Assembly: GCA_038087015.1 (NCBI GenBank)
Contig: JASBNA010000074.1
Coordinates: forward strand, 62,001 to 126,000
Length of the DNA stretch: 64,000 nucleotides
Direction of reading: 5' to 3'
Origin: Cerrena zonata
Taxonomy: Eukaryota > Basidiomycota > Agaricomycetes > Polyporales > Cerrenaceae
Shown: positions 36,530-47,765 of the stretch, one piece after another
How positions within the stretch are numbered: position 1 is the first letter of the stretch
How the letters are laid out: the number at the start of each line of letters is the position of its first letter
Made by a program: the position numbers and the translations under genes
The notes under the pieces: model-generated
Told to the model about the DNA's origin: nothing
The model's database searches: none
Seen by the model: the letters and a program-made list of their open reading frames with translations, nothing else

Positions 36530-39500
36530 TTAATTACTGGGTTTCTTGTTAGACCCTTGCACTTTATTAACAAAAGGTCTCTTTCTATTATTTTGATTAT
36601 TTTGGTTGTTTTGATTGTTTTGGTTGTTTTGATTGTTTTGGTTGTTTTGATTATTCTTCTGTTGGTTATTCGCGTTTGGATGATGAACACTCAAGGTAGA
36701 TTCCGTAAATTGGTGTCCCAAAGCTGGCTTTTGCAAAGTTGGATTCTGAAGCCCCGGAGATGGAGTCTGTGCAGTGGCCGGTGCTACGGACGTATTTGCA
36801 GTGGCAGCTACTGGAATCTCGGGTAAGGTGCTACCTGAATTTGGTGCAGCATTAGTGTTCGCTTGAGGCTTGTTTGATTTTTCTTCCAATTTCTCAATCT
36901 TTCTGGTTAATACTCGAAGTTTAAACTCATGCTTCTTTTCTATACTTTGTTTTTCCTTAGCTAATTGTTCTCCAAAGTCATTCTTCAATTTAGCAATTTG
37001 TGCTTCGTAATTGTTAATCAAGCTAGTTTTTTCTTCTTCAAAATTACCACCATTAGATTCAGATTTGGCTTGTGATACTTTCTTCTGTAACTCTTGCTGA
37101 AATTCATCTTTCAATTCTTTTTCTGATTTTTCCAAAGCTTCAACTTTCGATTTCCATTCTTGCTCTATCTTTGACCTGAGTTCGTCTTCATTAACTGCAG
37201 TATTGGCTTTGGATAATTCTTCTTTCAATTTTTGATCAAATTGACTTTGTAAAGTCTGTTGAAGTTTTGTCTTTTCATCGTTAAACTGAGATCTCAATTT
37301 GTTGACTTCCTCTTCAAAATTAGGATTAGAATTTACCGATTTACCTTGTTCGGTAAGCGTCTTGATTTGTGCCTCTAATGAATTCTTTTCTCTGGTTAAT
37401 GACTCAACTTTTTTATTGGCTTCGTTACTATTTGCTTCCAACTTACTCAATTTCTCATTTGTTATGTCATCCACCTTATCACTCTTCTTCTGTTCTTCCA
37501 ATTCTTTGGTTAATGATTCGGCTTTGGTTCTATGTTCTTCAATTTGTTTTTCCAACTCCTTGTTTTTATTTCTGTGTGTAGTTAATTTAGCCTTGAACTC
37601 ATTCTTAAGGTTTTCAAATCTTTGCATCATGGCAGTTAATTCTTCATTATTACCAAGCTGAGCCTTCAACCTCTCATTTTCTTCCATGATCAATCTAATT
37701 TGTTGCTCCTTGAGCGCTAAATCATTGCTATTTTCATTGGAGTTGACTCCAACCGGCACGTTATTAGTGGAAATGTTTTTGATTTCTTCTTGTAATGATT
37801 CAATCTTCTTAAGGTAATTGTCATTTTCATTACGTAACGTAGTGTTGCTTTCACGTAGTATATTCAATTGCTGTAATTGTTCTAGAATACGATCATGTTC
37901 ATTGTTTGCATCATCTATTTCAACACGACTAGATTGTAATTTAAGCAATTGAGATTTAGTGGCTTCCAACTCTAATGAAGTGTGATCCAATTGTTTTTGA
38001 AGCCTTTGTTGTTCTTCAAGAGCAACGGTAGACTTACTTTCAGCCGACTCTTTTTCACGGCGTAAATAAGATACAACTACTTTCAAGTCTTCTGATCCTT
38101 CAATAGCTTCTGATGTAGAATTATGAGATTTGGTTAATTCTAATTGATTTAATAAAATTGAATACTGACCTTGCAAATCGCTAATCTTAGACTTAGCGTT
38201 ATCCAATTCTTCAATAAGTCCTTCCTTTTCAACACTGAACTCATTATCTCTAGAGTTCAATTGAGATGTGGTCGATTCTAAAGTATTCTTCAATTCACCA
38301 ATTTCTCCAGTTAATTTTTCAATGGATTCCTTATAGCCAAAAACTTCTCTGGTTAATAAGTCGTTCTCCGACAATTTTTCTTGGTATCTCAGTTGAATGC
38401 TTTCATTTATTTCAACTTGAGATTGAAGTTCTTTATTGACTGTTTCGATTCTGTTATCATAATCCCTCTTCAATTCGTCATAAGAAGAAGCTTTGAACTC
38501 CAAGCTTTGCATTTGTGATTTCAATTCTTGAGATTCGTGATTATGTTTTTGATCAGCTTCAGACAATTGCTGCTTCACATCTTCAAGTGAAGCACTTAAT
38601 TTTTTGACTTCGTCTTGTAAAGATTCTTTTTCGTGAATGAGAGAATTGCATTTGGAGTCACTCTCCTTCTTATATTCTTCGAAGGAACCGGTTGCATTAA
38701 CTAAAGCTTCTTCCGCACCTTGAGCGATTTTAGTAAATTCATTCACTTGCTCTTGAGCAACTTGCAATTCGCGTTTTAGGTGGTCGTAATCATGCAATAA
38801 TCCAGACTTTTCAGACGAATCGAGATGCATAGATGAAGTGACAGATGAGGTACCATTGGATGATGTTTTTGCAGATTCACGAAGTTCATTGATTTTGGCA
38901 TTCAAGGTATCTACTAATTTTTGTTTCTCAATCAACTTAGATTTGGCTTCAAGTAATTGATGGCTAATTTCATTAGCTTGTTCCAATTTAGCGTTTTGAG
39001 CGGATAATGCTAAATCTGCTTGGTTACTTAAGATCTTGATTCTTTCTTCTTTTTCGTTAATTTCAACTCTCAAAGTTTTGTACAGTTCTTCAAGGTCTTC
39101 TGAACGTTTTTTGATTTCTTTATTGGAAGCTTCCTTATCACTGATGAAAGCTTGTAAGCTTTTGAGATATTCATTGAGGTGAAGCTTATCTGTTTTCAAT
39201 TGTTCGGCTTCTTCTTTGGATGCCTTTTGAGTGGAATTAACGATTTCCAATTGAGTGTTCAAATTATTGATGGTGATTTGGTCATTCGAAGATTTGACTT
39301 CAGCATTCCTTAATTCATTGGATTTGCTTATTAACAAGTTTTCTTGTTTGGAAACTTGGTCTTTCCAGAAAGCTATGTCATTTCTGAGATGATCGATCTC
39401 TTTGGTAGCATTTTCCAAAGATTTTCTTGAACTTTCAAAACGAGTTTCAGCAAGATCAGTGGCATGTTTCAATGAAGCTAATTGTAAGCTCAAGTCATCC

Positions 39501-42163
39501 TTCGCACCTCTAGTTTCATTTAACTTATTGGTTAAATCTTTAATTGAGTTATTAGATTGAGATTGAAGAGTCTTAAGTATAGCTTCGCTTTCATTCAATT
39601 TTTTCTTCAAATCTTCGTTAGCAGCAGTAAGGACTTTAATTTCAGAACTAGAACCATCTGATTTTGTACCATGGGAAATTTCTTTGAGAAGATCCCTTTC
39701 TCTTGAAACTGCGTCGTATTTAAGATTGATACTTTCGAGTTCGCTTTGTAAAGTCAAAATAGCTTCTTTGGCTTCTTCAATAGCTGCTGCCTCGAATCCT
39801 CTTGTTTCTTGTTCTTTGGATTCCAATTGTTTTGTAAGTTGTCTAATGACAGTAATTAAATCTTGATTTTTGCGTTGTAATTCAGCAACATTAGCAAAAC
39901 CCAAGAGTCTTTCAGAAATGAGTTTATCAGAATCAGTCTCTTCAGTATCTGTATTACCTGATTTATCTAAAATAGTTTCGATGGCATTTCTTTCTGCTGC
40001 AGTCAATGGATCTTGATCACCTTCTCTAACTTTAGAATGAATCAAATAATAACATAATTGTTTACCTAAATCTTTCGATAATTGTTTCAAAGATTGAACC
40101 TCACTTTCATATTCAGAGAGTCTTAGTCTTAATCTATTAGAATTTTTAACACTTTCAGATTTTTCAATTCTGATAGTTTCAACTTTTCCAATCATTTCTT
40201 TTAATGAATTTTCGTAAAATTTAATTTGATCACGGTAGTTTGCGATTGCAGGTTTTTTGGATTCAAGTTCAGCAACAAATAATTGCAATTGATTGGCCAA
40301 TTTATCTTTTTGAGATCTTTCTAAGACAAGTTGTTTCTTCAAATAATTGAATTCAGAGTATAAAGCTGATAATGAAATTCCACTATTTTGATTTGCAACA
40401 ATTAAACCAGCAGAATTAGTCAATTTAGGTAAATCAGTTTCTTTATGGAGTTCAGCATCTAGGACTTCTTCAGTTCTTCTCAATTTCTCTTCTAAAACAA
40501 CAACTTTTTCAATTTTGTCCTTTAATTCTGCATTAAGTTTATTTATAGAATCTCCCATAGTAGTTTTGATTTCTTCGATATGAGACTCCAATTGGTTAAT
40601 TCTTTCGAGTCTATCATCAGATTGAACTTTTGTAATTTGGAAAAGTTCATCTTTACTATCTAATTCTTTAGAATATTTAATTTTTTCAACTTCCAATTTA
40701 GATTCTAATTGAGAAGATTTTGATACCAAATTTTCTATTTTGGATTGAAGTTCTTTATTTTCATCTTGTTTTTGTTGGTTAACTCTTTCTAAGGAATTTT
40801 TTGAGCTAGATAAGGCAGAAATTTTATTAGAGTTGGTAATGTATTCACTTTCTTGTTTCTTGATTAAATCACTATATTTAGATTGAATTGATTTTAATTC
40901 CTTTTCATACCAATCTTTTTGATTTTTTATATATGCTATTTCATTAGTGACTTTCGATAATTCTAATTTGAATTTGAATTTTTCATCACTAACTTCACTC
41001 AATTGTTTATTTAATTCATTTAATTTTTGAGTTTTATCAATTTGAGATTGGGTTAATCTGTGAACAGTTTCATTAAGTTTACGAATTTCTTGATCTCTTG
41101 AGCCAATTGCTGTATTAAAATCAATATCGAAATCATTCTTTGAGTGTTCTAATTTATTAACTTTAGAAGATAACAAAGAATTTTCGTCTTTCAAAGAACT
41201 AATAAGTGCTGAATTAGAATCTCTACTCGATGATAAAGATTCATTTTCAGCGGTTAACTTTGAATTTGATTCGGATAATTTTTCAATTTTTTTAGTGAGT
41301 AAAGTATATTTTTTCTCTTGAATTTGATTTGCTTGTTCTTGATTGAGTTTTAAAAACGAAACTTCTGATTTAATACTTTGATATTCATTTGCTCTTTGGC
41401 GTAATGTTTCAAAAAGCTCTGGATTATCTTCAATCTGTGATAGTGATTGGGAGCTGATATTTAAAAATGATGCAACAATTTGCAAGTTATCAAAGTTATT
41501 TTCTGTATTTCTCAAGAAGGTATCATTGATTTCAGAATTAATATTTTCTTCACCTTCAATAATACGGTCATTGGCATGACCACGATTAGAGCTTTCATTT
41601 GATTGTTCATTGTTTTGTTGAATGACTGGAGAACTATTGACTGGAGCTGCATCATCTTTAGCCACACTAAATGATTTTGGAGTTGTTATTGGTTCAATAT
41701 CTTTCAATGGGGGTAAAGATTTCAGCGGGGTGGCAAACTGTTGAGGCGGGTTTGATAAAGGATGCTGTAATATAACAGAAGTATTGGGTTCGTCGATATC
41801 CATGTTATCTTGATCTATAACCCCAGTGGTTGCCGCTTCTTGTAATGTTGGTTTAGGTTCTTCTGATTCATGTTCATCAGATTGCTGTTCATCTGGTTGC
41901 TGGGCATCCTGTTCGTCAATGGGCTGCTCGGCAACAACAATGGAAGGAACATTATCATGATTGGTCTCTTCTGGCTGTTTATTTTGTTCCAGAACATTAG
42001 CCGCTGGTTCTGATATTTGTTCATCGTTTGATATATTCTGCTGGTCCAAATCGAGGAAGTGATTACTCAATTGTTCGGGTTCTTCAGCTGGAACTTGATT
42101 TTCTGCAGAAGCACCCTGATTAGAGGAAGGCTTCTCCGACTGGCTATTATTTTGATCACTCAT
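36530..42163 (-). CDS. MLP1: Nuclear-pore basket filament protein Mlp1/Mlp2 (TPR homologue)
   Basis: 1877 aa from the ATG at 42163 (an upstream TTG is ignored). An N-terminal Gln/Glu/Ser-rich stretch of about 200 residues precedes a very long heptad-repeat coiled coil from about 220 to 1770, dense in Leu, Glu, Lys, Gln and Ser. This is followed by a Pro/Ala/Thr-rich, FG-poor tail and NNQ repeats ending in basic residues. Length, coiled-coil extent and the mid-region conserved among TPR proteins (around NYRDQIKFYENSLKEM) fit Mlp1/TPR, the filament of the nuclear basket involved in mRNA quality control and gene anchoring. Mlp1 versus Mlp2 cannot be separated. It ends 66 bp from the His-repeat gene stop (convergent). 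Confidence 0.85.
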   Translation of the reverse strand: MSDQNNSQSEKPSSNQGASAENQVPAEEPEQLSNHFLDLDQQNISNDEQISEPAANVLEQNKQPEETNHDNVPSIVVAEQPIDEQDAQQPDEQQSDEHESEEPKPTLQEAATTGVIDQDNMDIDEPNTSVILQHPLSNPPQQFATPLKSLPPLKDIEPITTPKSFSVAKDDAAPVNSSPVIQQNNEQSNESSNRGHANDRIIEGEENINSEINDTFLRNTENNFDNLQIVASFLNISSQSLSQIEDNPELFETLRQRANEYQSIKSEVSFLKLNQEQANQIQEKKYTLLTKKIEKLSESNSKLTAENESLSSSRDSNSALISSLKDENSLLSSKVNKLEHSKNDFDIDFNTAIGSRDQEIRKLNETVHRLTQSQIDKTQKLNELNKQLSEVSDEKFKFKLELSKVTNEIAYIKNQKDWYEKELKSIQSKYSDLIKKQESEYITNSNKISALSSSKNSLERVNQQKQDENKELQSKIENLVSKSSQLESKLEVEKIKYSKELDSKDELFQITKVQSDDRLERINQLESHIEEIKTTMGDSINKLNAELKDKIEKVVVLEEKLRRTEEVLDAELHKETDLPKLTNSAGLIVANQNSGISLSALYSEFNYLKKQLVLERSQKDKLANQLQLFVAELESKKPAIANYRDQIKFYENSLKEMIGKVETIRIEKSESVKNSNRLRLRLSEYESEVQSLKQLSKDLGKQLCYYLIHSKVREGDQDPLTAAERNAIETILDKSGNTDTEETDSDKLISERLLGFANVAELQRKNQDLITVIRQLTKQLESKEQETRGFEAAAIEEAKEAILTLQSELESINLKYDAVSRERDLLKEISHGTKSDGSSSEIKVLTAANEDLKKKLNESEAILKTLQSQSNNSIKDLTNKLNETRGAKDDLSLQLASLKHATDLAETRFESSRKSLENATKEIDHLRNDIAFWKDQVSKQENLLISKSNELRNAEVKSSNDQITINNLNTQLEIVNSTQKASKEEAEQLKTDKLHLNEYLKSLQAFISDKEASNKEIKKRSEDLEELYKTLRVEINEKEERIKILSNQADLALSAQNAKLEQANEISHQLLEAKSKLIEKQKLVDTLNAKINELRESAKTSSNGTSSVTSSMHLDSSEKSGLLHDYDHLKRELQVAQEQVNEFTKIAQGAEEALVNATGSFEEYKKESDSKCNSLIHEKESLQDEVKKLSASLEDVKQQLSEADQKHNHESQELKSQMQSLEFKASSYDELKRDYDNRIETVNKELQSQVEINESIQLRYQEKLSENDLLTREVFGYKESIEKLTGEIGELKNTLESTTSQLNSRDNEFSVEKEGLIEELDNAKSKISDLQGQYSILLNQLELTKSHNSTSEAIEGSEDLKVVVSYLRREKESAESKSTVALEEQQRLQKQLDHTSLELEATKSQLLKLQSSRVEIDDANNEHDRILEQLQQLNILRESNTTLRNENDNYLKKIESLQEEIKNISTNNVPVGVNSNENSNDLALKEQQIRLIMEENERLKAQLGNNEELTAMMQRFENLKNEFKAKLTTHRNKNKELEKQIEEHRTKAESLTKELEEQKKSDKVDDITNEKLSKLEANSNEANKKVESLTREKNSLEAQIKTLTEQGKSVNSNPNFEEEVNKLRSQFNDEKTKLQQTLQSQFDQKLKEELSKANTAVNEDELRSKIEQEWKSKVEALEKSEKELKDEFQQELQKKVSQAKSESNGGNFEEEKTSLINNYEAQIAKLKNDFGEQLAKEKQSIEKKHEFKLRVLTRKIEKLEEKSNKPQANTNAAPNSGSTLPEIPVAATANTSVAPATAQTPSPGLQNPTLQKPALGHQFTESTLSVHHPNANNQQKNNQNNQNNQNNQNNQNNQNNQNNRKRPFVNKVQGSNKKPSN
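36588..36655 (-). repeat. 9-bp coding repeat (Asn-Asn-Gln) in MLP1 tail
   Basis: About seven nine-base units on the minus strand encode NNQ, alternating synonymous codons so that an 18-bp superunit is visible near the protein C-terminus. Confidence 0.9.
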
Positions 42164-42857
<694 letters not shown>

Positions 42858-43715
42858 TCTATTTCGCCCCCCTTTATATATATATATACATTATTGCATC
42901 TTGTTTCTATCGTCTGTCATGTTAATTGGATGTTGAGTGTTGTCATTTCCTATTTGTTATTCATTTTTGTCTATAATGTTTTTGATGAAAGCAAAATCAT
43001 ATAAATGTGGGTTTTGAAAAATGCTTTAATATTATGAAAGAGGGTATATTTGGATGTGATATGTATTTATGTTTATGAACTTCTTGTTTATTAGTTTAAT
43101 AAAATTATATTACTACGTACTTTGTCAGGAGTGCTATTTCATTTGACTAAGTACATCAGAGTCCACTGAAGTCACTGCTTGGGTGAAGACTTGAGTTTTT
43201 GTCAAATGGTTTAGCCAATGTAGTTTATTCACGTAGCAACCATTGTTATTTTTACACCACCTTACTACTAAGAGATTAGGTCTTTATCCCGAATGCTAAC
43301 AGTAGCAACAACCACAACAAGCCGCAGAAGGCTTTAATTCACCTATCAACCTTGACTACAACAAATAAATATACTAATTATAGAGAAGTTAGAATAGAAA
43401 ACTAAGACTATCTATATCTATATTTATATCGGGTGTACGGGCTTTGAATTACTAATTAAAACTCACCTTTTATTTTTTCTTGTGGAAACAACAACAAAAT
43501 CCAAAAATTAAATGGATTGATCGATATCTTACACGCCATCTTATTAACAAGAGATAATAATATCTAATAAATCAATCCAATTAATAACCAAGTGTATCGA
43601 AGCTGATTATTGCTTAACCGGCTCATCCATCAATAGCATTAGCCGCCCAACTTTATTCCTCTTGTCTCCATTCCACTGTGATCCGTTTGTTTGCCTTCTA
43701 CTTGGGTGATCCGTG
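42858..43715. other. Intergenic, eL40 3' flank / PIN-protein upstream region
   Basis: 858 bp. A TATATATATATA tract lies just after eL40 (about 42874-42886). CA-rich patches such as CAACAACCACAACAAG are seen near 43305. It is probably the long 5' leader and promoter of the PIN-domain gene. No ORF is supported. Confidence 0.5.
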
Positions 43716-46700
43716 ATGAATGACGATACAACAAATTTTACCATTTCTGATTTGGCAAATCAATCATCTCTTCCTTTAAACCAACGGTTGCATAATAATA
43801 ACGGTCAAGGATTTCAACAAGGTCAAAATCAGCATAATATATCATTTAATCAAATGCCAATTCAATCAGATCAACATATGCATCAGTATCTTCCATCTCA
43901 TCAACAGCAACCACAACAGCCACAACAGCAGTCGCAACTGATTCAACAAACCCCTCCTCCTCTCCAGCAACCTCAACAACAACAACAACAACCACAGATT
44001 ACTCAAGTTCAACGCATGGGTCAACCTACTCTCCAACAAAAACGTCAAAATAGCATGTCTAACTATATGGTTAATTCATCAAATAAGAGACTTCCAATAC
44101 AAATGTCAATGAATATGCAAAGTCCTCATGATTACATGTATAATAGCCCTTCTTCTGCACTTAATACTCCTCATAATAATTTTGATCTGACTCAGAATCT
44201 CATATCTGCACCCACTTCTCCTCATGTTTCATCACCTCGTTATAATAATTCACTTGGTCGCATCAATGATATGAGACGGAATTTAGTTCAACAGCAGCAG
44301 CAGCAGCAGCAGCAGCAACAGCATAAAACTCCTACTCCTTCCGCATATGAAATCCCTTCAAGTCCTAATATTAACCCTATGTCTAATTTCTCAATTCAAA
44401 ACCACTCCGATTCTCCTGATTCAACTCCAGCGGCTGATCCGGTTGCAAAAATTCAACTGGATAAATCACAAGAAATTTCCATGATCAACAACGATTCCAG
44501 TTTCGTAACTTCCGGTAATGTGAGACAACCACTGCAATCATTGCAGCTGCAGCAACAAGCTTCACTGGTTCCAATGAGTCAAGATCAATCCGATCAAGGT
44601 GGTGTTTCCACTGCTCAACAACAAAATCGGATTATGTCAGAAGATGAACAAAAATTGGCTACAAAATTAAAAGAAACCTATAAAATGATTGTCACTTACG
44701 AAGAGATTGTTCAAAAAAGTTGTGTTGATATTACAATGAAAATCAATCAAGCTTCGAATGGTAACGGTAATAACATCCCTTACGGAAATCAGTTTATTGG
44801 GAATTCTAATTCGTCATCATCAATATTATCCAATCAGTCTAAAACCTCTGAACTTTCAAATGATTTGTGGACAGTTTATCATAGTAACGTGACCCTTTTG
44901 GATAATTACTATGATTTCCTCATAACTGCATTAAAACCATCTGCCAATCAAAATCAATTCAAAACTGGGAAAAGTATTGTGGACTTATATAAAATACCAA
45001 GACGTATGTGGGTATATGGTATTGTTGGATTTTTGGAAGTTTTGAAAAATATAATTACTATTTTCCAAGATCATGAAATATGCCTGTGTTTCATTGCTTT
45101 TTGCTTCAATATTATATCAAACCTTACTGATCCTGCTTTCGAAATGGAAGGCTGGTGGTGTGAAAAATTAGGTGATTTGTCAAGAATGGCCATTGCCTTA
45201 TACTCATCCAGATTTATCGATTGGAAAATCAGTGCAGAATATTGGTACTCAATTGCAATGAAAACTTTATATGGACACGGTAAAATTTACTATCATATGT
45301 GTACTGTTCAACAAGATAACTTAGATGCTTTAGTAAACATTGGTAAAGCCGTCATTTGTCGTGATCCATTTGTTCCCACTCAACAATATTTAAAATTAGT
45401 CGTTGATAATATTTGCACTCAAAGAAATATTCTTACATTATTGGAATTACCAATAATTGATTTCATCAAAATTCATAAAGTTTTATTAAGCATTCATAAT
45501 CCAAACAGTAACAATTCTCAAATAGTAAAACTGGAAAATGAGGACAATATTCATGATACACAACTGCAATATGGTATAGACTTAGTTACAAGATACGGCT
45601 TGACATTTGGTAGCGACTCTAATGGTTATAATTTTTTCACTCGTGCATCTTACACTCCCTCAGGTATTATTAACGATCCTCATCATCCCTACTATATGCA
45701 GCAACAGCAATCTGGCACTGCAAATACAATTGAAAAAATGAACTTTTGGTTCAATAAGGGACCATTATTTGCCATAGCAAACATTAACCATTTAGTTGGT
45801 TTAGGTGATGCTAAAAATCCATTTGCAAAGATATTTCAATTACCGGAGGCATTAAAGGAACGCAAAGATAAGAAAGATAAAAAGAGAAAGTCAAAGAGTG
45901 GAACATCCGTACAAGAACAAGAAGAACTCAAGGATTTTGCATCCAGTGGAACAAACTTTGCTAATAGTGGTGTTGACGGCTTAACAGTTTCTGCATCTGA
46001 TTTATCAATCAATGATTGGTTTTATTGTTTGAACTACATCAATAAGTCTGTTTTAGAATTGTCATTTCGTATTTTGAATAACTACCTCGTTGGTCCAAAA
46101 CAAGCATCAACTTCTCACGTTATTGTGTGGTTATATTTTTTGATATCCGTTGGAGAAGCAATAAATAAGTTTCCAAATTCACAAAATATGTTTTTATGGT
46201 TATTCCGTAAGTTATTTCCATGGGACTCCTTCATTAATTATCTTAATTCATTGGTCACTGTGACCAAGAATAATGTGAAACACAACGAGTTATGTCGCAA
46301 ATATCTCATTTACCATCCAAATTATATTCAACATTTTAATAATCATGAATTTTTACCAGAAGTATGGAAATGCTGGGGTACTCTCTGGTTTGATTATGTT
46401 GCTGCAAAAGATGACTATAACGATTTTGAAGCTGCTGGTGTAAGCAATGCAAATATATTTGATTTGCCTGTCTGTGGTACTAGTCCAATTGTTAATATGA
46501 CTAATGAAAAGAAAACAAGAGAACAGCTGGAGCAAGTCAATGACGAGAGAATAGTTCGTATCGTTTTATTGGCCAGGTTCTTAGCTGATAATTATAACTT
46601 TGGCTTGGTAAGAACTAGTGAAGGGTTTAAATTTGATTCAGCCATCCATAATGATGCAGATTTGTTAGTCAATATGGGAGTTCATCAAAATAATATCTTA

Positions 46701-47765
46701 TATTCCTATATTGAAGATTTCATGTTTAGTGATACTAGGTTTGTGCAAACTAATTTTTTGATCCCAATGTCACCAGCAAATTTAGTTGATAGTAAAATGA
46801 TGGGTCAAATGAGTCCCGAAGAGAAGGATGAACATTGGTTTAAGATAAGTCAACAAGGCAATCCAAATAATGACGAAGAAATTGTTGAATTAGGTGACGA
46901 TATTGCAGATGAAGAAGAATTAGATGGTTATGCTGATTCTGAACTAGGCGAAGAAGATTCTGAATATGGCCAACAAAATAATCATCGTCATGAAGATCAC
47001 ATGCAACAACATCATATTTATCACCAAAATCAACATCAACAAGCATTACAACAAGCCCATGGTGGTGGTGCTGGCATTGGCGATGTTTATTACAATGATA
47101 ATTTTATCATTGGCTCGGATCCTATGCAATCAATTACAGGTATGGGTAATGAAATACAAATTTTTGGAGATTTAGGTGAATTGATGGATAGTAATATTAC
47201 ATATATTACGCTTGATACCAATATATGGTTAAAACACTGCGGACGGATTTTCAAGTGTATTAGAAATAAGATATTTAAAATATCTATTCCATTAATTGTT
47301 TTCCAAGAGTTAAGATCACTAAGAAAACTGGCTGAAGCCACTATAGCTGATGCAGCCACCAGATCGGTCATAATCATTCGGGAATTGTTTTTAACCAATG
47401 AAATTGTCCCATTAAGATTTGATGGTACGGTTGCCAATGATATTAATGAAACTACAGAATTTGAAAATAATTCAAATTGGAGAACAAGTGTTGACGAAAC
47501 CATATTAAATTCAGTAAACGAACACGATGAAATTTGGAAAAAATTAATGAAGGGGGTCAATATGGTATTAAATGGACCACCTAATAATAATGACGAGATC
47601 ATCAGGCTTAATCCTAAAACTGCCAAAGTATTCCGTTATTGCATTTTGGTTACAGATGATAGAAATATGAGATTGAGAGCTAAGACTATTGGTTTGAGTA
47701 GTTTCCAAAGCAAATGGCTATTTGGTCAATTAGAGGTTATTTTCGGAGATCGCTGTATTGACTAA
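43716..47765 (+). CDS. EST1/SMG-like PIN-domain protein (ESL1/ESL2 type)
   Basis: 1349 aa from the ATG at 43716 (preceded by an in-frame GTG). The N-terminal 300 residues are Gln/Asn/Ser/Pro-rich with a poly-Gln run encoded by eight CAG codons. An EST1/SMG-like helical-repeat region spans about 320-700 (KLKETYKMIVTYEEIV, IPRRMWVYGIVGFLE, CFNIISNLTDPAFEMEGW). A C-terminal PIN domain starts at about 1160 with ITLDTNIWLKHCGRIFKC and ends near TDDRNMRLRAKTIGLSSF, keeping several acidic residues of PIN nucleases. In S. cerevisiae the Esl1/Esl2 proteins have this architecture and are linked to telomere/RNA functions. It is distinct from the Est1 telomerase subunit, which lacks PIN. Confidence 0.8.
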   Translation: MNDDTTNFTISDLANQSSLPLNQRLHNNNGQGFQQGQNQHNISFNQMPIQSDQHMHQYLPSHQQQPQQPQQQSQLIQQTPPPLQQPQQQQQQPQITQVQRMGQPTLQQKRQNSMSNYMVNSSNKRLPIQMSMNMQSPHDYMYNSPSSALNTPHNNFDLTQNLISAPTSPHVSSPRYNNSLGRINDMRRNLVQQQQQQQQQQQHKTPTPSAYEIPSSPNINPMSNFSIQNHSDSPDSTPAADPVAKIQLDKSQEISMINNDSSFVTSGNVRQPLQSLQLQQQASLVPMSQDQSDQGGVSTAQQQNRIMSEDEQKLATKLKETYKMIVTYEEIVQKSCVDITMKINQASNGNGNNIPYGNQFIGNSNSSSSILSNQSKTSELSNDLWTVYHSNVTLLDNYYDFLITALKPSANQNQFKTGKSIVDLYKIPRRMWVYGIVGFLEVLKNIITIFQDHEICLCFIAFCFNIISNLTDPAFEMEGWWCEKLGDLSRMAIALYSSRFIDWKISAEYWYSIAMKTLYGHGKIYYHMCTVQQDNLDALVNIGKAVICRDPFVPTQQYLKLVVDNICTQRNILTLLELPIIDFIKIHKVLLSIHNPNSNNSQIVKLENEDNIHDTQLQYGIDLVTRYGLTFGSDSNGYNFFTRASYTPSGIINDPHHPYYMQQQQSGTANTIEKMNFWFNKGPLFAIANINHLVGLGDAKNPFAKIFQLPEALKERKDKKDKKRKSKSGTSVQEQEELKDFASSGTNFANSGVDGLTVSASDLSINDWFYCLNYINKSVLELSFRILNNYLVGPKQASTSHVIVWLYFLISVGEAINKFPNSQNMFLWLFRKLFPWDSFINYLNSLVTVTKNNVKHNELCRKYLIYHPNYIQHFNNHEFLPEVWKCWGTLWFDYVAAKDDYNDFEAAGVSNANIFDLPVCGTSPIVNMTNEKKTREQLEQVNDERIVRIVLLARFLADNYNFGLVRTSEGFKFDSAIHNDADLLVNMGVHQNNILYSYIEDFMFSDTRFVQTNFLIPMSPANLVDSKMMGQMSPEEKDEHWFKISQQGNPNNDEEIVELGDDIADEEELDGYADSELGEEDSEYGQQNNHRHEDHMQQHHIYHQNQHQQALQQAHGGGAGIGDVYYNDNFIIGSDPMQSITGMGNEIQIFGDLGELMDSNITYITLDTNIWLKHCGRIFKCIRNKIFKISIPLIVFQELRSLRKLAEATIADAATRSVIIIRELFLTNEIVPLRFDGTVANDINETTEFENNSNWRTSVDETILNSVNEHDEIWKKLMKGVNMVLNGPPNNNDEIIRLNPKTAKVFRYCILVTDDRNMRLRAKTIGLSSFQSKWLFGQLEVIFGDRCID
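44292..44315 (+). repeat. CAG trinucleotide repeat (poly-Gln)
   Basis: Eight CAG codons followed by CAA-CAG in the N-terminal region of the PIN-domain gene; more CAA/CAG clusters lie at about 43900-43996. Confidence 0.95.
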